A DNA stretch of 64,000 nt from Ferrimonas gelatinilytica. GTDB taxonomy: Bacteria; Pseudomonadota; Gammaproteobacteria; Enterobacterales; Shewanellaceae. The DNA lies in the NCBI RefSeq assembly GCF_039544205.1, contig NZ_BAABLF010000014.1, positions 62,001 through 126,000 on the forward strand. The letters are read 5' to 3'. The notes beneath the pieces are model-generated. The model ran no database searches. It had not been told where the DNA came from and saw only the letters and a program-made list of their open reading frames with translations. Both the position numbers and the translations under genes were made by a program. How positions within the stretch are numbered: the first letter of the stretch is position 1; each line of letters begins with the position of its first letter. Shown here piece by piece: positions 49,633-58,404 of this stretch.

Positions 49633-50328
49633 ATGCGTCTCGCGGTCATTCCTGCCCGAGGTGGCAGCAAGCGGATCCCTCGGAAAAACATCAAGCCGTT
49701 TCACGGTAAACCGATGATCGCCTGGTCCATCGAAGCGGCTCGCACGTCGGGCTGCTTCGACCGCATCATCGTCAGTACGGACGACGCTGAGATCGCCGAT
49801 GTCGCCCGCCAGTACGGTGCCGATGTGCCCTTTGTGCGCCCGTCGGAGCTGTCGGATGATTACGCCACCACGGTGGATGTGATCCGTCATGCGGTGAACT
49901 GGTGTTCGGAGCAGGGCGAGGAAGCGACGTTGGTGTGTTGTCTCTACGCCACCGCTCCCTTTGTCCAGGCGCAAGACCTGCGTCGCGGGCTAACGCTGAT
50001 GGCACAGTCCGATTGCCAGTATGCTTTTACTGCGACCAGCTTTCCTTTCCCGATCCAGCGGGCCCTGAAGGTCAATGAGGCCGGTGAGGTTGCTATGTTC
50101 CAGCCGGAGCACCTGCTCACTCGTTCGCAGGATCTGGAAGAGGCCTATCACGACGCTGGCCAGTTCTACTGGGGCCACGCCGATGCCTGGCAACAGGGAG
50201 TGCCATTGTTTGGCCGGGCTTCCCGCCTGATCCTGCTGCCTCGTCATCGGGTGCAGGACATCGATACGCCGGAAGACTGGGTTCGGGCGGAGCGGTTGTT
50301 TCAACTGATGCTGGAGCGTGAAGCGTGA
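49633..50328 (+). CDS. pseF: Pseudaminic acid cytidylyltransferase
   Basis: Activates pseudaminic acid as CMP-Pse. 231 residues from ATG 49633 (MRLAVIPARGGSKRIPRKNI), with the NTP-binding ARGGSKRIP motif at about 8-16. Belongs to the NeuA/KdsB superfamily; the context identifies the sugar. The TGA overlaps the GTG start of the next gene (GTGA). Confidence 0.93.
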   Translation: MRLAVIPARGGSKRIPRKNIKPFHGKPMIAWSIEAARTSGCFDRIIVSTDDAEIADVARQYGADVPFVRPSELSDDYATTVDVIRHAVNWCSEQGEEATLVCCLYATAPFVQAQDLRRGLTLMAQSDCQYAFTATSFPFPIQRALKVNEAGEVAMFQPEHLLTRSQDLEEAYHDAGQFYWGHADAWQQGVPLFGRASRLILLPRHRVQDIDTPEDWVRAERLFQLMLEREA

Positions 50329-51878
50329 CAAGGACGGCCGTGTTCCGGGTGGATGCTTCCTCTCAGATGGGGACGGGGCACGTTTACCGTTGCCTTACCC
50401 TGGCTAAGGCCCTTCAGGCAGCGGGCTACCGCTGCCATTTTGTTTGTCGGGAACTGCCGGGTCACCTGGCTGCCATCATTGCTGCGCAGCAGTATGAAAT
50501 AACACTACTGCCGGCCCAGCTGGTGTCCTTTGACCCGACAGAGCGGCAGCCCTACCAGCAGTGGTTGGGTGCCCCCTGGCACACCGATGCCGACCAGACC
50601 GTCACCGTGATCCAACGTTCTCTGGGCGGCTCGGTCGATCTGCTGGTGGTGGACCACTATGGCCTGGACGCTCGCTGGCATCAGGAGCTGCGGCCTGCGA
50701 CAAAGCGGATCCTGGTGCTGGATGATCTGGCGGATCGTCCGCTGGATGCGGATTGGGTGCTGGATCAGACCCATGGTCGCTTGCCGTCGGACTACCAACC
50801 CCGGCTCTTGCGGGCCGATACACAAATCCTGGCGGGCGCCAAGTATGCCCTGCTGCGGCCAGAGTTTGCGCAGTTACGTGCTGCCGCACTGCGTCGTCGG
50901 CAGGCGGCGGTAGAGACGCCCAGGTTGCTGATCACCCTGGGCGGGGCCGACCCGGATAACCTCAGTGCCCGGTTGTTGGTGTCTTTGGCCCAAGTCTTCG
51001 ACCACGCAGCCCTGAGCGTGGACCTGGTGATCGGTGCGAGCAACCCGCACAGCGAGACTCTGCGTCAGAGTGTGGCGATGATGCCGTTTGAGACCCGGCT
51101 GCACGTGGCGACACCGAGGATGGCCGAACTGATGGTGGAAGCGGATCTGGCCATTGGCGCCGCCGGCACCACCAGTTGGGAGCGTTGTGTCCTGGGATTG
51201 CCCACCCTGACTTTGTGTTTGGCAGAGAATCAGCGCGAGGTGCTGGCAAACCTGGCGGACGCTGGCGCGATCCAGACACTGCCGATTGAGGCCGTATCCT
51301 CGCCGCAGATGCTGCAGCACGCGATTGTCGAGGGCCTGGCCCATCGAGAAACGCTGACCGCAGCTGCCGCACGGATTACCGATGGTCTCGGCATTAAGCG
51401 GGTGATGATGGCGCTGTTGGAGGAGCCGATCCGGGATGGCCGTCCCCTGAGGGTGAGATTGGCACAGGCGGAAGATTGCCAGATCCTCTTTGAGTGGCAA
51501 TGTGCCCCCCGGACCCGGATGTTTGCCCGCAATCCCCAAGTTCCCTCCTGGGAAGGGCACCAGGCCTGGTACCGTAACAAGTTGGCGGATCCGGCAGCGC
51601 TGTTAGCGTTTATGGTGCTGGGGGAGACGCCGGTCGGCATGCTGCGCCTGGACCCGGTTGCGAGTACTCAGTATGACGAGATCTCCGTACTGGTCTCACC
51701 CGAACACTATCGTCTTGGCATCGCCGAGGCGGGACTGAAGTTGTTGCGTCGACTGTATCCGGAGCGCCATCTGTTGGCGACCGTACTGGCCGACAATCAG
51801 GCTTCCCACGGGCTGTTTCAACGATTGGGTTATGAGCCCATCAGCCCCGAACAGTATCGACTTTTACCTCAGGACTGA
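50325..51878 (+). CDS. pseG: PseG-PseH fusion: UDP-sugar hydrolase plus N-acetyltransferase
   Basis: A 517-residue two-domain protein. Residues 1-360 match PseG, which removes UDP from UDP-2,4-diacetamido-2,4,6-trideoxy-beta-L-altropyranose (MGTGHVYRCLTLA near 15-27, LVVDHYGLD near 106, IGAAGTTSWERC near 283-294). Residues 373-517 are a GNAT acetyltransferase like PseH (RLAQAEDCQIL near 379 and a NQASHGLFQRLGYEP motif), which would acetylate the 4-amino group one step earlier. No separate pseH is in the operon, so the fusion supplies it. The GTG start overlaps pseF. Two non-adjacent steps are thus joined in one polypeptide. Confidence 0.9.
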   Translation: MTRTAVFRVDASSQMGTGHVYRCLTLAKALQAAGYRCHFVCRELPGHLAAIIAAQQYEITLLPAQLVSFDPTERQPYQQWLGAPWHTDADQTVTVIQRSLGGSVDLLVVDHYGLDARWHQELRPATKRILVLDDLADRPLDADWVLDQTHGRLPSDYQPRLLRADTQILAGAKYALLRPEFAQLRAAALRRRQAAVETPRLLITLGGADPDNLSARLLVSLAQVFDHAALSVDLVIGASNPHSETLRQSVAMMPFETRLHVATPRMAELMVEADLAIGAAGTTSWERCVLGLPTLTLCLAENQREVLANLADAGAIQTLPIEAVSSPQMLQHAIVEGLAHRETLTAAAARITDGLGIKRVMMALLEEPIRDGRPLRVRLAQAEDCQILFEWQCAPRTRMFARNPQVPSWEGHQAWYRNKLADPAALLAFMVLGETPVGMLRLDPVASTQYDEISVLVSPEHYRLGIAEAGLKLLRRLYPERHLLATVLADNQASHGLFQRLGYEPISPEQYRLLPQD

Positions 51879-51883
51879 ATTAC

Positions 51884-52933
51884 ATGAAAACCGTCCATAT
51901 TGATGGCCGAGCCATCGGCGCGGGCCACAAGCCTTACATCATTGCCGAGTTGTCCGCCAACCACAATGGCGACATTAACCGGGCGTTCGAGATCATGGAG
52001 GCGGCCAAGCGCGCCGGGGCGGACGCCATCAAGCTCCAGACCTACAGCGCGGATACCATCACCATCGATTGTGACAGTGAGGATTTTCAGATCCATGGGG
52101 GTCTGTGGGATGGTAAAAACCTTCATGAGTTGTACACTTGGGCACAGATGCCCTGGGAGTGGCATAAGCCACTGTTTGAAAAGGCAAAGGAACTGGATAT
52201 CACCCTCTTCAGCTCCCCCTTTGACTTTACTGCAGTGGATCTGCTTGAACAGCTTGGAGCACCGGCGTACAAAATTGCTTCGTTTGAGGCTGTCGATATC
52301 CCGCTCATCAAGTATGTCGCTAAAACCGGTAAACCCATGATCATCTCCACCGGCATGGCCAACCAGGAAGAGATTGCGGAAGCGGTTGCCGCGGCGCGGG
52401 AAGCGGGCTGTCAGGAGCTGATCCTGCTGCAGTGTGTCAGTGGCTATCCGGCGCCGGCAGAAGAGTACAATCTGGCCACCATCCCGGATCTGGCCAAACG
52501 CTTTGATGTGGTGGCTGGCCTGTCCGATCACACCATCGACAACACCACCGCCATTGCCTCGGTGGCGCTGGGCGCGGCCCTGATTGAAAAACACGTCACT
52601 CTGGATCGCACTGGCGGCGGTCCAGACGACAGCTTTTCGCTGGAACCGGCAGAGCTTAAGCATCTGTGTGACAGTACTCAGACCGCGTGGCAGGCCCTTG
52701 GTAGCGCGTCTTACCAGCGCACTGCCAGTGAGCGGGGTAACGCAAAATTCAGGCGCTCACTCTATGTGGTGGCCGACATCAAGGCGGGCGAGCCCCTCAC
52801 CGCTGAAAACGTGAAGAGCATCCGACCTGGCTTTGGCCTGGCACCGAAGCATTACGATACAGTCCTGGGACGCACTGCCAGGGAGGACATCGCCCGGGGC
52901 ACACCCTTGAGCTGGTCACTGCTGGCTGAGTGA
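51884..52933 (+). CDS. pseI: Pseudaminic acid synthase
   Basis: Condenses 2,4-diacetamido-2,4,6-trideoxy-L-altrose with PEP to give pseudaminic acid. A 349-residue NeuB-family aldolase with a TIM barrel (IAELSANHNGDINRAFEIMEAAK near 20-42, ISTGMAN near 150) and a C-terminal SAF antifreeze-like domain (RSLYVVADIKAGEPLTAENVKSIRPGFGL near 290-318). Begins five bases after the fusion gene. It completes the pathway from pseB onward. Confidence 0.94.
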   Translation: MKTVHIDGRAIGAGHKPYIIAELSANHNGDINRAFEIMEAAKRAGADAIKLQTYSADTITIDCDSEDFQIHGGLWDGKNLHELYTWAQMPWEWHKPLFEKAKELDITLFSSPFDFTAVDLLEQLGAPAYKIASFEAVDIPLIKYVAKTGKPMIISTGMANQEEIAEAVAAAREAGCQELILLQCVSGYPAPAEEYNLATIPDLAKRFDVVAGLSDHTIDNTTAIASVALGAALIEKHVTLDRTGGGPDDSFSLEPAELKHLCDSTQTAWQALGSASYQRTASERGNAKFRRSLYVVADIKAGEPLTAENVKSIRPGFGLAPKHYDTVLGRTAREDIARGTPLSWSLLAE

Positions 52934-53185
52934 CGTATTGCAGCGTTTTATCTGGGGTTTTCCGTGTCCGATAGGGTTTCTGGCCTTAGGGTGGCGCGTT
53001 CTCTGAATCTGTGTCGACATCTACGCCGGCGCGTCTGTTCAGGCAGATCGTCGGTGGGCTCACTTTAAGCCGCCCAAGGCCGGGATAGCATCGGCCAAGG
53101 CAATACCTTTTGAACATCAGCGTGTTCCGCTTCAAGGGGGAGTGAGCCGATGATGCGACTGACCTGAACGGTTGATCAGGTTCTG

Positions 53186-54301
53186 TCAACGATGGGCGGG
53201 TAGACCGTTCTGAAGCGTTTGATCTAGCGCTTTGCGCCAAGCAAGTTCGTCAGATTGCCACGACGCGATCGCTTCATTCATCTGACGTTCGACCAATTTT
53301 AACGGTCGGCAGTGGGCTTCAAAGCCTGAGCCAGCTGTGGATTGAATCGATAGTAGGGTAATGGGAGCGTTGGCTCCTAAGATCACAGCTTCGATCGGTA
53401 CGCGGGGATCCAAGGTGCCGCCCTTGCAATCAAGGTGAGCGTATTCACTGACGCTTTCGCGTGGGTGAACCTTGAGAATCACGTTGTAGCCTAACTCCCC
53501 AAGGCGTCGGGCCAGAAAAGCAAACACCTTTTTCTTCAAGGACTTTGATCCTGATTCTAATCGCTCAAGCGGCTGCGTTAGCAAGACGATGTTTTGCTTG
53601 TCCGCCTGGAGGCGATCGCGGATATTGAAAAAGCGCAGAATAAGTTCAGGCTGGCTGAGGTCGAGAAAATCGATCGCTCTGCCTTTGTGGTGGACCGCTC
53701 GAGGTAGCGCATCAGGCTTTAGCACCAGGATCTGCTCGCACTTGGCTCCCTCTCCGAAGACCCTATTTTCAGGTAGTTTGCGCCAACGTCTTAGCAGCCG
53801 CTTAACTCCTGATAAACGACGTTCGATATAATTGCCCTCGCCGTCTTCAATGAGAACAAAGTGATCAAATAGCTGAACAAATAGCCTGGCGATGGGATTC
53901 CTGTCATGGAAGATAAATAGCTTGCGATCGGAGCAGCGCAACAGCGCTTCGCCTAAACCCGGGCTGAACCTGTTGAGGTGTTCGCAGAACGGCTTTTCCA
54001 GCACTTGAGGAGCGCGACCTTGCCGGCTGTTGCGAAGTCGCATCCACAGGCCCCAGGGGCGAAGTGCCATCTGTTGCTTGATTTCTTGCCAGGGGAGAAA
54101 GTGCAGAGAGATGTGGTCCGGCAAAGCTTCTGGATGCCATTGATTCTTGTCCTGCTCCAGATGACGACTGAAAAAAGCCAGGGTAGCCCTCCGTTGCGGC
54201 CGTGATTGGGCACGCAGTATGGCGAACAACAGGTGGCGGGGAGTGGTACAGATATAAAGGTCCAAACCGACGGGATCCCATGACGGAGGTATTTGCCCCA
54301 A
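53186..54301 (-). CDS. Putative nonulosonate (sialyl-type) glycosyltransferase
   Basis: A 371-residue protein carrying both bacterial sialyltransferase motifs: D/E-D/E-G (EDG at 152-154, FVLIEDGEGNY) and HP (279-280, ILKVHPRES), and the opening LDLYICTTPRHLLFAI typical of GT52/GT38-type enzymes. Later segments (VILGANAPITLLSIQSTAG) fit the Ser-rich CMP-binding site. Since a complete pse pathway lies next door, the donor is probably CMP-pseudaminic acid. The start is uncertain (TTG 54301, or a later TTG near residue 13). It points toward pseI, with a 252-bp gap. Confidence 0.72.
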   Translation of the reverse strand: MGQIPPSWDPVGLDLYICTTPRHLLFAILRAQSRPQRRATLAFFSRHLEQDKNQWHPEALPDHISLHFLPWQEIKQQMALRPWGLWMRLRNSRQGRAPQVLEKPFCEHLNRFSPGLGEALLRCSDRKLFIFHDRNPIARLFVQLFDHFVLIEDGEGNYIERRLSGVKRLLRRWRKLPENRVFGEGAKCEQILVLKPDALPRAVHHKGRAIDFLDLSQPELILRFFNIRDRLQADKQNIVLLTQPLERLESGSKSLKKKVFAFLARRLGELGYNVILKVHPRESVSEYAHLDCKGGTLDPRVPIEAVILGANAPITLLSIQSTAGSGFEAHCRPLKLVERQMNEAIASWQSDELAWRKALDQTLQNGLPAHR

Positions 54302-54565
54302 TTCTAAAGCTTTGCATGGGCCCGGCCAATCGGATCCTGTTTAGGTTGAAGAAGCCACTTCAACGGTTGCTTGTCAAATCACAGAGAGGCAGCAAGCTCG
54401 GCGCGAACGGATGGGGAGACATGGTATATTTACTGCCCAAGCGCGCAGTGTATCTGGTTGTGAAGTCCACCTTGAGATAGTCTGCCGCGCAAATTCTGTT
54501 AATCACCAGCCTGCCGTCCAACTGAGATTCCAAATGGACATCAGGCCTTCCAAAAGTGGTCTGTT

Positions 54566-55339
54566 ATGAGCCAATCCGCAAAGATTTATGTCATCAATCT
54601 GGAACGCAGCAAAGACCGGCTGCGTAATATTGGGTTGCAACTGGACACTTTGGGGTTGGCGTTTGAGCGTATTGCGGCAGTAGATGGTGTCCAGCTCAGT
54701 GCAGAGGCGCTGGCACAGCATTACAGCGCGACGCTAAATCAGCAGCAAATGCATCGCCAGATGCAGGCGGGAGAGATCGCCTGTTACCTGAGCCATCGCA
54801 AAGTCTGGCAGAAGATGGTGGATGATCAGGTGCCCTTCGCCGTGGTGCTGGAGGACGATGTGCAGGTTCAGCCTGAGATAGCGTTGTTCAGTCAGCGGGT
54901 CGGAGCGGTTGCTGATCACTGGGATGTGATCAAACTGTTTGTGGGGCCGAATGAGAAGCGGGTGGAAAAAGCACTGTCGATAACCCCCAGCTGCAGTCTT
55001 GTTGCCAACCAGAAGGTACCTACGTCAACAGCGGCGCAGATGGTCTCCCTGGAAGGTGCTCGAAAATTGCTGGTCATGTCGGAGCGGTTTGGCCGCCCGG
55101 TAGACTGGGATATACGCCGTTGGTGGCAGTATGACCTTAGGGTGCTGGGAGTTTCGCAGTCATTGGCCGAACCTTGCGAGCCGGAAAGTACCATTGATAA
55201 GGACTCCGGTAACCGCAAAGCTTTGAATCAGTCGGTGCTGCGTAAGCAGCTGTTGAAGTTGCAATACCACATCCAGGCAAAGCGGCACGGCAGTAATGCC
55301 CAATTACTGGATAGAATCGCAAAACATATCACTGATTAG
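54566..55339 (+). CDS. Glycosyltransferase family 25 protein
   Basis: A 257-residue LPS-type glycosyltransferase (Lex1/Lob1-like): IYVINLERSKDRLRNI near 7-22, GEIACYLSHRKVWQKM near 69-84, and the DxD-like VVLEDDVQVQ near 93. Such enzymes add galactose or related hexoses to the LPS core. It is divergent from the sialyltransferase-like gene. Confidence 0.88.
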   Translation: MSQSAKIYVINLERSKDRLRNIGLQLDTLGLAFERIAAVDGVQLSAEALAQHYSATLNQQQMHRQMQAGEIACYLSHRKVWQKMVDDQVPFAVVLEDDVQVQPEIALFSQRVGAVADHWDVIKLFVGPNEKRVEKALSITPSCSLVANQKVPTSTAAQMVSLEGARKLLVMSERFGRPVDWDIRRWWQYDLRVLGVSQSLAEPCEPESTIDKDSGNRKALNQSVLRKQLLKLQYHIQAKRHGSNAQLLDRIAKHITD

Positions 55340-55417
55340 CCTTTAGCACGCCGTGTGCTTCCTATTGCTGCTTCTGGCATCCGAGTTAAGAGAGGGTAAT
55401 ATCGATGCCCAGCGGCT

Positions 55418-56323
55418 TTATCCCAACAGTTTGCGCAGCTTGACCTCCAGGTTATTGAATCGCTTGAGCCAGCGCCGTCCCTGCAGGGGATAGTAGATCC
55501 AGGGCTTGGCGACTTCGCCATTGAGCGGCGTGAGCCAGTCCTCGGCATAGGGGGCCAAGGCTTTATCGCGGCGGGCCAATGCGTCCGACTCGGCCTCTGA
55601 GAGTATGCCCACGGGGTTGAAGCCCGCCCCGGTTTGCACTTCTGCCCGCCGCAGCGCCCAGGTTTTTACCTTGCCACGATACGCGGGCACATTGGGTAAC
55701 CAGGCGGCGAAGGGGTTGGCCAGGTACGCCATGGGGGTAAAGTGGCGCTTGGCTTGCTGCTCGTTGGCCGGTTCGCGCTGTTCAAACTGCCAGTCTACTG
55801 CCTTGAGCCGATCCGGGCGGGTGATGAGAATATCGGCGTAGTAGGTGCCGACGCTGCGCTTTTTCCGGTCCACGAAGTACATTCCGGTCTGCGCGTCGTA
55901 GTGGGTGTGGGCGTCGTCCGTGGCGCGATTACAGCCACGGATGAACGCCGGCTGGATGAACCCCGCCTTGGCCTGGTTCTCGAAGTAGGCGTTTATCTGC
56001 GTGATCTCTTCCGGCGAGATAGCCCGCACCAACTGGGTGTCGTCCTGCAAAAAGCAGATTAATCCCTTCCCATCCGCCATCTCCAGGGCGGCTTGCATGT
56101 TGTTGTAGAGGCCCCCGTGCTTGCTCTGCCCCTCGTTGCCTTTGGGTGACCAGATCTGGCAGTGCTCGGACAACCTCTCCAGTACCTGGCGGGTCTGGGG
56201 ATCGCTGCTCTGGTCGTCCATCACCGTGATGGGATGGCCCGGGGCGCACTGGCGGATGGAGTCGATGCAATTTTGCAGGTACTCGCCACGGTTGTAGGAG
56301 AAAACGAAGAAGCGGATGTGCAT
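55418..56323 (-). CDS. GT-A fold glycosyltransferase (GT2-like)
   Basis: A 301-residue enzyme from ATG 56323 (MHIRFFVFSYNRGEYLQNCI; AGGA upstream). It has the GT2 opening, VMDDQSSDPQTR (UDP-sugar binding), and FLQDDTQLV near 94-102 as the DxD-like metal site. It probably acts on LPS core or O-chain. It is divergent from the next glycosyltransferase; acceptor and donor unknown. Confidence 0.8.
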   Translation of the reverse strand: MHIRFFVFSYNRGEYLQNCIDSIRQCAPGHPITVMDDQSSDPQTRQVLERLSEHCQIWSPKGNEGQSKHGGLYNNMQAALEMADGKGLICFLQDDTQLVRAISPEEITQINAYFENQAKAGFIQPAFIRGCNRATDDAHTHYDAQTGMYFVDRKKRSVGTYYADILITRPDRLKAVDWQFEQREPANEQQAKRHFTPMAYLANPFAAWLPNVPAYRGKVKTWALRRAEVQTGAGFNPVGILSEAESDALARRDKALAPYAEDWLTPLNGEVAKPWIYYPLQGRRWLKRFNNLEVKLRKLLG

Positions 56324-56476
56324 CTGGGGATCCTGGGCAAAAATGGGCTGTGGGCATTGTACGCCAAAGCGCACGCGGCCTCACGGCTCAAACCCATGCA
56401 GGCCGGCTCGGGGGCGAGTATAATGGCCGCTTTTCCTGGCGCCACGCCGGGGCAGGACTTTCTTCGGTGGGGCAGT

Positions 56477-57388
56477 ATGTCACAAACAGAGCGTAACGAA
56501 TTCACACGGTGGGACGGCATCAAGGAGTCGCTGTTCCGACTGACAGCGTTGAAACTGCTGCCCGGGCGCTGGTTCAACCCGGCGCTGCCGGATAAGGCCG
56601 CATTGACGCCCGCGGGCGAGGTCCCCACCCTGGAGATCGTGAGCCACTGCTGGAAGTACTCGGAATTCCAGCTTTACCAGCTGAGCTCGCTGGTTAACTA
56701 TCCGCCCACCACTCTGAAGGTTGTGCACACGGTGTTTTACTCGGAAGAGGACGCCGACACTGTGCGGGTGCTCGACTTTTTCCGGGGCCAGTCAATCCCG
56801 AACGTTCGCTGGAACTTCCAGGCGCTGCCCAAGGAGCAGCTGTTTCGCCGTGCCATCGGCCGTAATCGCGCTGCCAAGGCTTCCCAGGCTGACTGGGTCT
56901 GGTTTACCGATTGTGACGTGGTGTTTCACCAGGGGGCGTTGGATGCCCTGGCGGCTCAGCTCAAGGGCCGACAGGAGTATCTGGTCTACCCTCAGCAGAT
57001 GATGGCGACCGATCTGCTTCCCAAGGATGATCCGCTGATTGTCGAAGCCAAGCGCCACCCTCGCCTGATGGAGCTGGATATGAACCGCTTCTCGGTGCGC
57101 AAGTTTACCCGTGCCACTGGCCCTATCCAGATCGCTCACGGAGATGTGGCGCGGGCCTGTGGCTACTGCGAGACTCTGTCGATGTACCAAAAAACCATGT
57201 CCCGCTGGGCCAAGTGTTACGAAGACCGGGCGTTTCGCTGGCTGCTTGGCACTCAGGGGGTACCGGTTGAAGTCCCCAATGTGCTCTTTATCCGTCATGC
57301 CGAGAAGGGGCGCTACCAGCAGGGCAGCCAGATCTCGGTGCTGCGTAAAACGATTCGACGGGTAAAGTCGGCCCTGATTGGTCGTTAA
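56477..57388 (+). CDS. Glycosyltransferase (GT-A, DCD motif)
   Basis: A 303-residue protein from ATG 56477 (MSQTERNEFTRWDGIKESLF); the open frame runs further 5' but antisense to the previous gene. TLEIVSHCWKYSEFQLYQLSSLV starts a GT-A fold, and FTDCDVVFHQGALDALAAQL near 145-165 contains the metal-binding Asp-Cys-Asp. Probably a cytoplasmic LPS glycosyltransferase. Confidence 0.78.
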   Translation: MSQTERNEFTRWDGIKESLFRLTALKLLPGRWFNPALPDKAALTPAGEVPTLEIVSHCWKYSEFQLYQLSSLVNYPPTTLKVVHTVFYSEEDADTVRVLDFFRGQSIPNVRWNFQALPKEQLFRRAIGRNRAAKASQADWVWFTDCDVVFHQGALDALAAQLKGRQEYLVYPQQMMATDLLPKDDPLIVEAKRHPRLMELDMNRFSVRKFTRATGPIQIAHGDVARACGYCETLSMYQKTMSRWAKCYEDRAFRWLLGTQGVPVEVPNVLFIRHAEKGRYQQGSQISVLRKTIRRVKSALIGR

Positions 57389-57463
57389 GGTCGGCACGGC
57401 TGCTCAAGTGAACTCCATGCCACAATACCCGGTTGTAGCACGCCCCTTGTGCTCGGAGCCCCG

Positions 57464-58306
57464 ATGAGAGAGTGCGTCATTATTCGGTGTCTGTCGGTGG
57501 GGGCGCGTGAGCGGCAGATGCGCCAGATCCTCACGCGCCAGTTTGGCGCAGACAGTGTGTACTTCGTCTGCGATTCCGACTGCGAGGAGAGTGCCCACCT
57601 TGTTTCCTTACCCCGCTATCTGGCGTCCAGCGGGTTTAAAGTGAACATCGACCGGCTGGGCTGGCGCTGCGGTGACCATTGTTTCTATGCCATCTTGAGT
57701 AAGAGTCGCGATCACGACTACTACTGGCTCATCGAGAACGACGTGTATCTCGATGAGCCCGCGGTGGGTAAGTTGCGGCTGGAGTCAGCCCAGCGCTGCG
57801 AGGATCTCCTGATCCACGGGTTTGCTGCCGGAGCATCGGGGAAAACCTGGGATAAGCACTACCGTCATTACTACGACGAACCTGCGTACGGGGGTTTGTT
57901 TCCCGTTGTCCGGCTCTCCCACAAGGCGGTGGCGTATCTGGGACAGGAAAGACTCCGCCTGGCGCAGCGCTTCGACGGAACACGTTATTACCCCAATGAT
58001 GAGTCGTTCGTCTGTAGTCGGTTGCATAACAACGGTTTTCACTGTGGAGCATTGCAAGCGACAACCGAGGGGTACTTTAATCTGACCCGTAAGCTGGAGA
58101 AGAATGTGGCGCCAGGAATGCTGCACCATCCGGTCTCCACCTGCCCTCGGGAGATCGTTAATAAGGATAAGCGGCGACTTAGGAAAAATTTCTACCGGCT
58201 TCGTTGGGCCCGGGTTTACCGTTTCCTGAGGGCCAGTTACCGGGAAAATAACGGAGATGGTCGGCTGCTGGCCCGCTATATTGCAGCGTTACTCTTTCTC
58301 AGTTAG
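57464..58306 (+). CDS. Glycosyltransferase-like protein of unknown donor
   Basis: A 280-residue protein from ATG 57464 (CGGAG upstream; MRECVIIRCLSVGARERQM). It has a Rossmann-like start, IENDVYLDE near 88-96 as a possible DxD-type metal site, and a Lys/Arg-rich C-terminus with a short hydrophobic tail that could dock on the inner membrane. I do not recognise the exact family; the neighbours and gene size suggest an LPS glycosyltransferase. Confidence 0.6.
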   Translation: MRECVIIRCLSVGARERQMRQILTRQFGADSVYFVCDSDCEESAHLVSLPRYLASSGFKVNIDRLGWRCGDHCFYAILSKSRDHDYYWLIENDVYLDEPAVGKLRLESAQRCEDLLIHGFAAGASGKTWDKHYRHYYDEPAYGGLFPVVRLSHKAVAYLGQERLRLAQRFDGTRYYPNDESFVCSRLHNNGFHCGALQATTEGYFNLTRKLEKNVAPGMLHHPVSTCPREIVNKDKRRLRKNFYRLRWARVYRFLRASYRENNGDGRLLARYIAALLFLS

Positions 58307-58362
58307 CTGTCTCACCCGGTCTGTGAGAGGCCATCGCGGCACTTCTCACCGCGATTGATTCA

Positions 58363-58401
58363 GGAGCTTGGCAAGCGGCGCTGCTTGCCAAGCTCCTTTT
58401 T
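58363..58401. terminator. Strong terminator between convergent genes
   Basis: A perfect 14-bp stem (GGAGCTTGGCAAGC with GCTTGCCAAGCTCC), six-base loop, then TTTTT on the plus strand. It ends the glycosyltransferase transcript and may also serve the convergent epimerase gene. Confidence 0.88.
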
Positions 58402-58404
58402 CGT

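Noticed and set aside
52934..53185. Possible small gene between pseI and the sialyltransferase-like gene
   Set aside because: Only an 84-codon frame overlapping the neighbour, without ribosome-binding site or domain.
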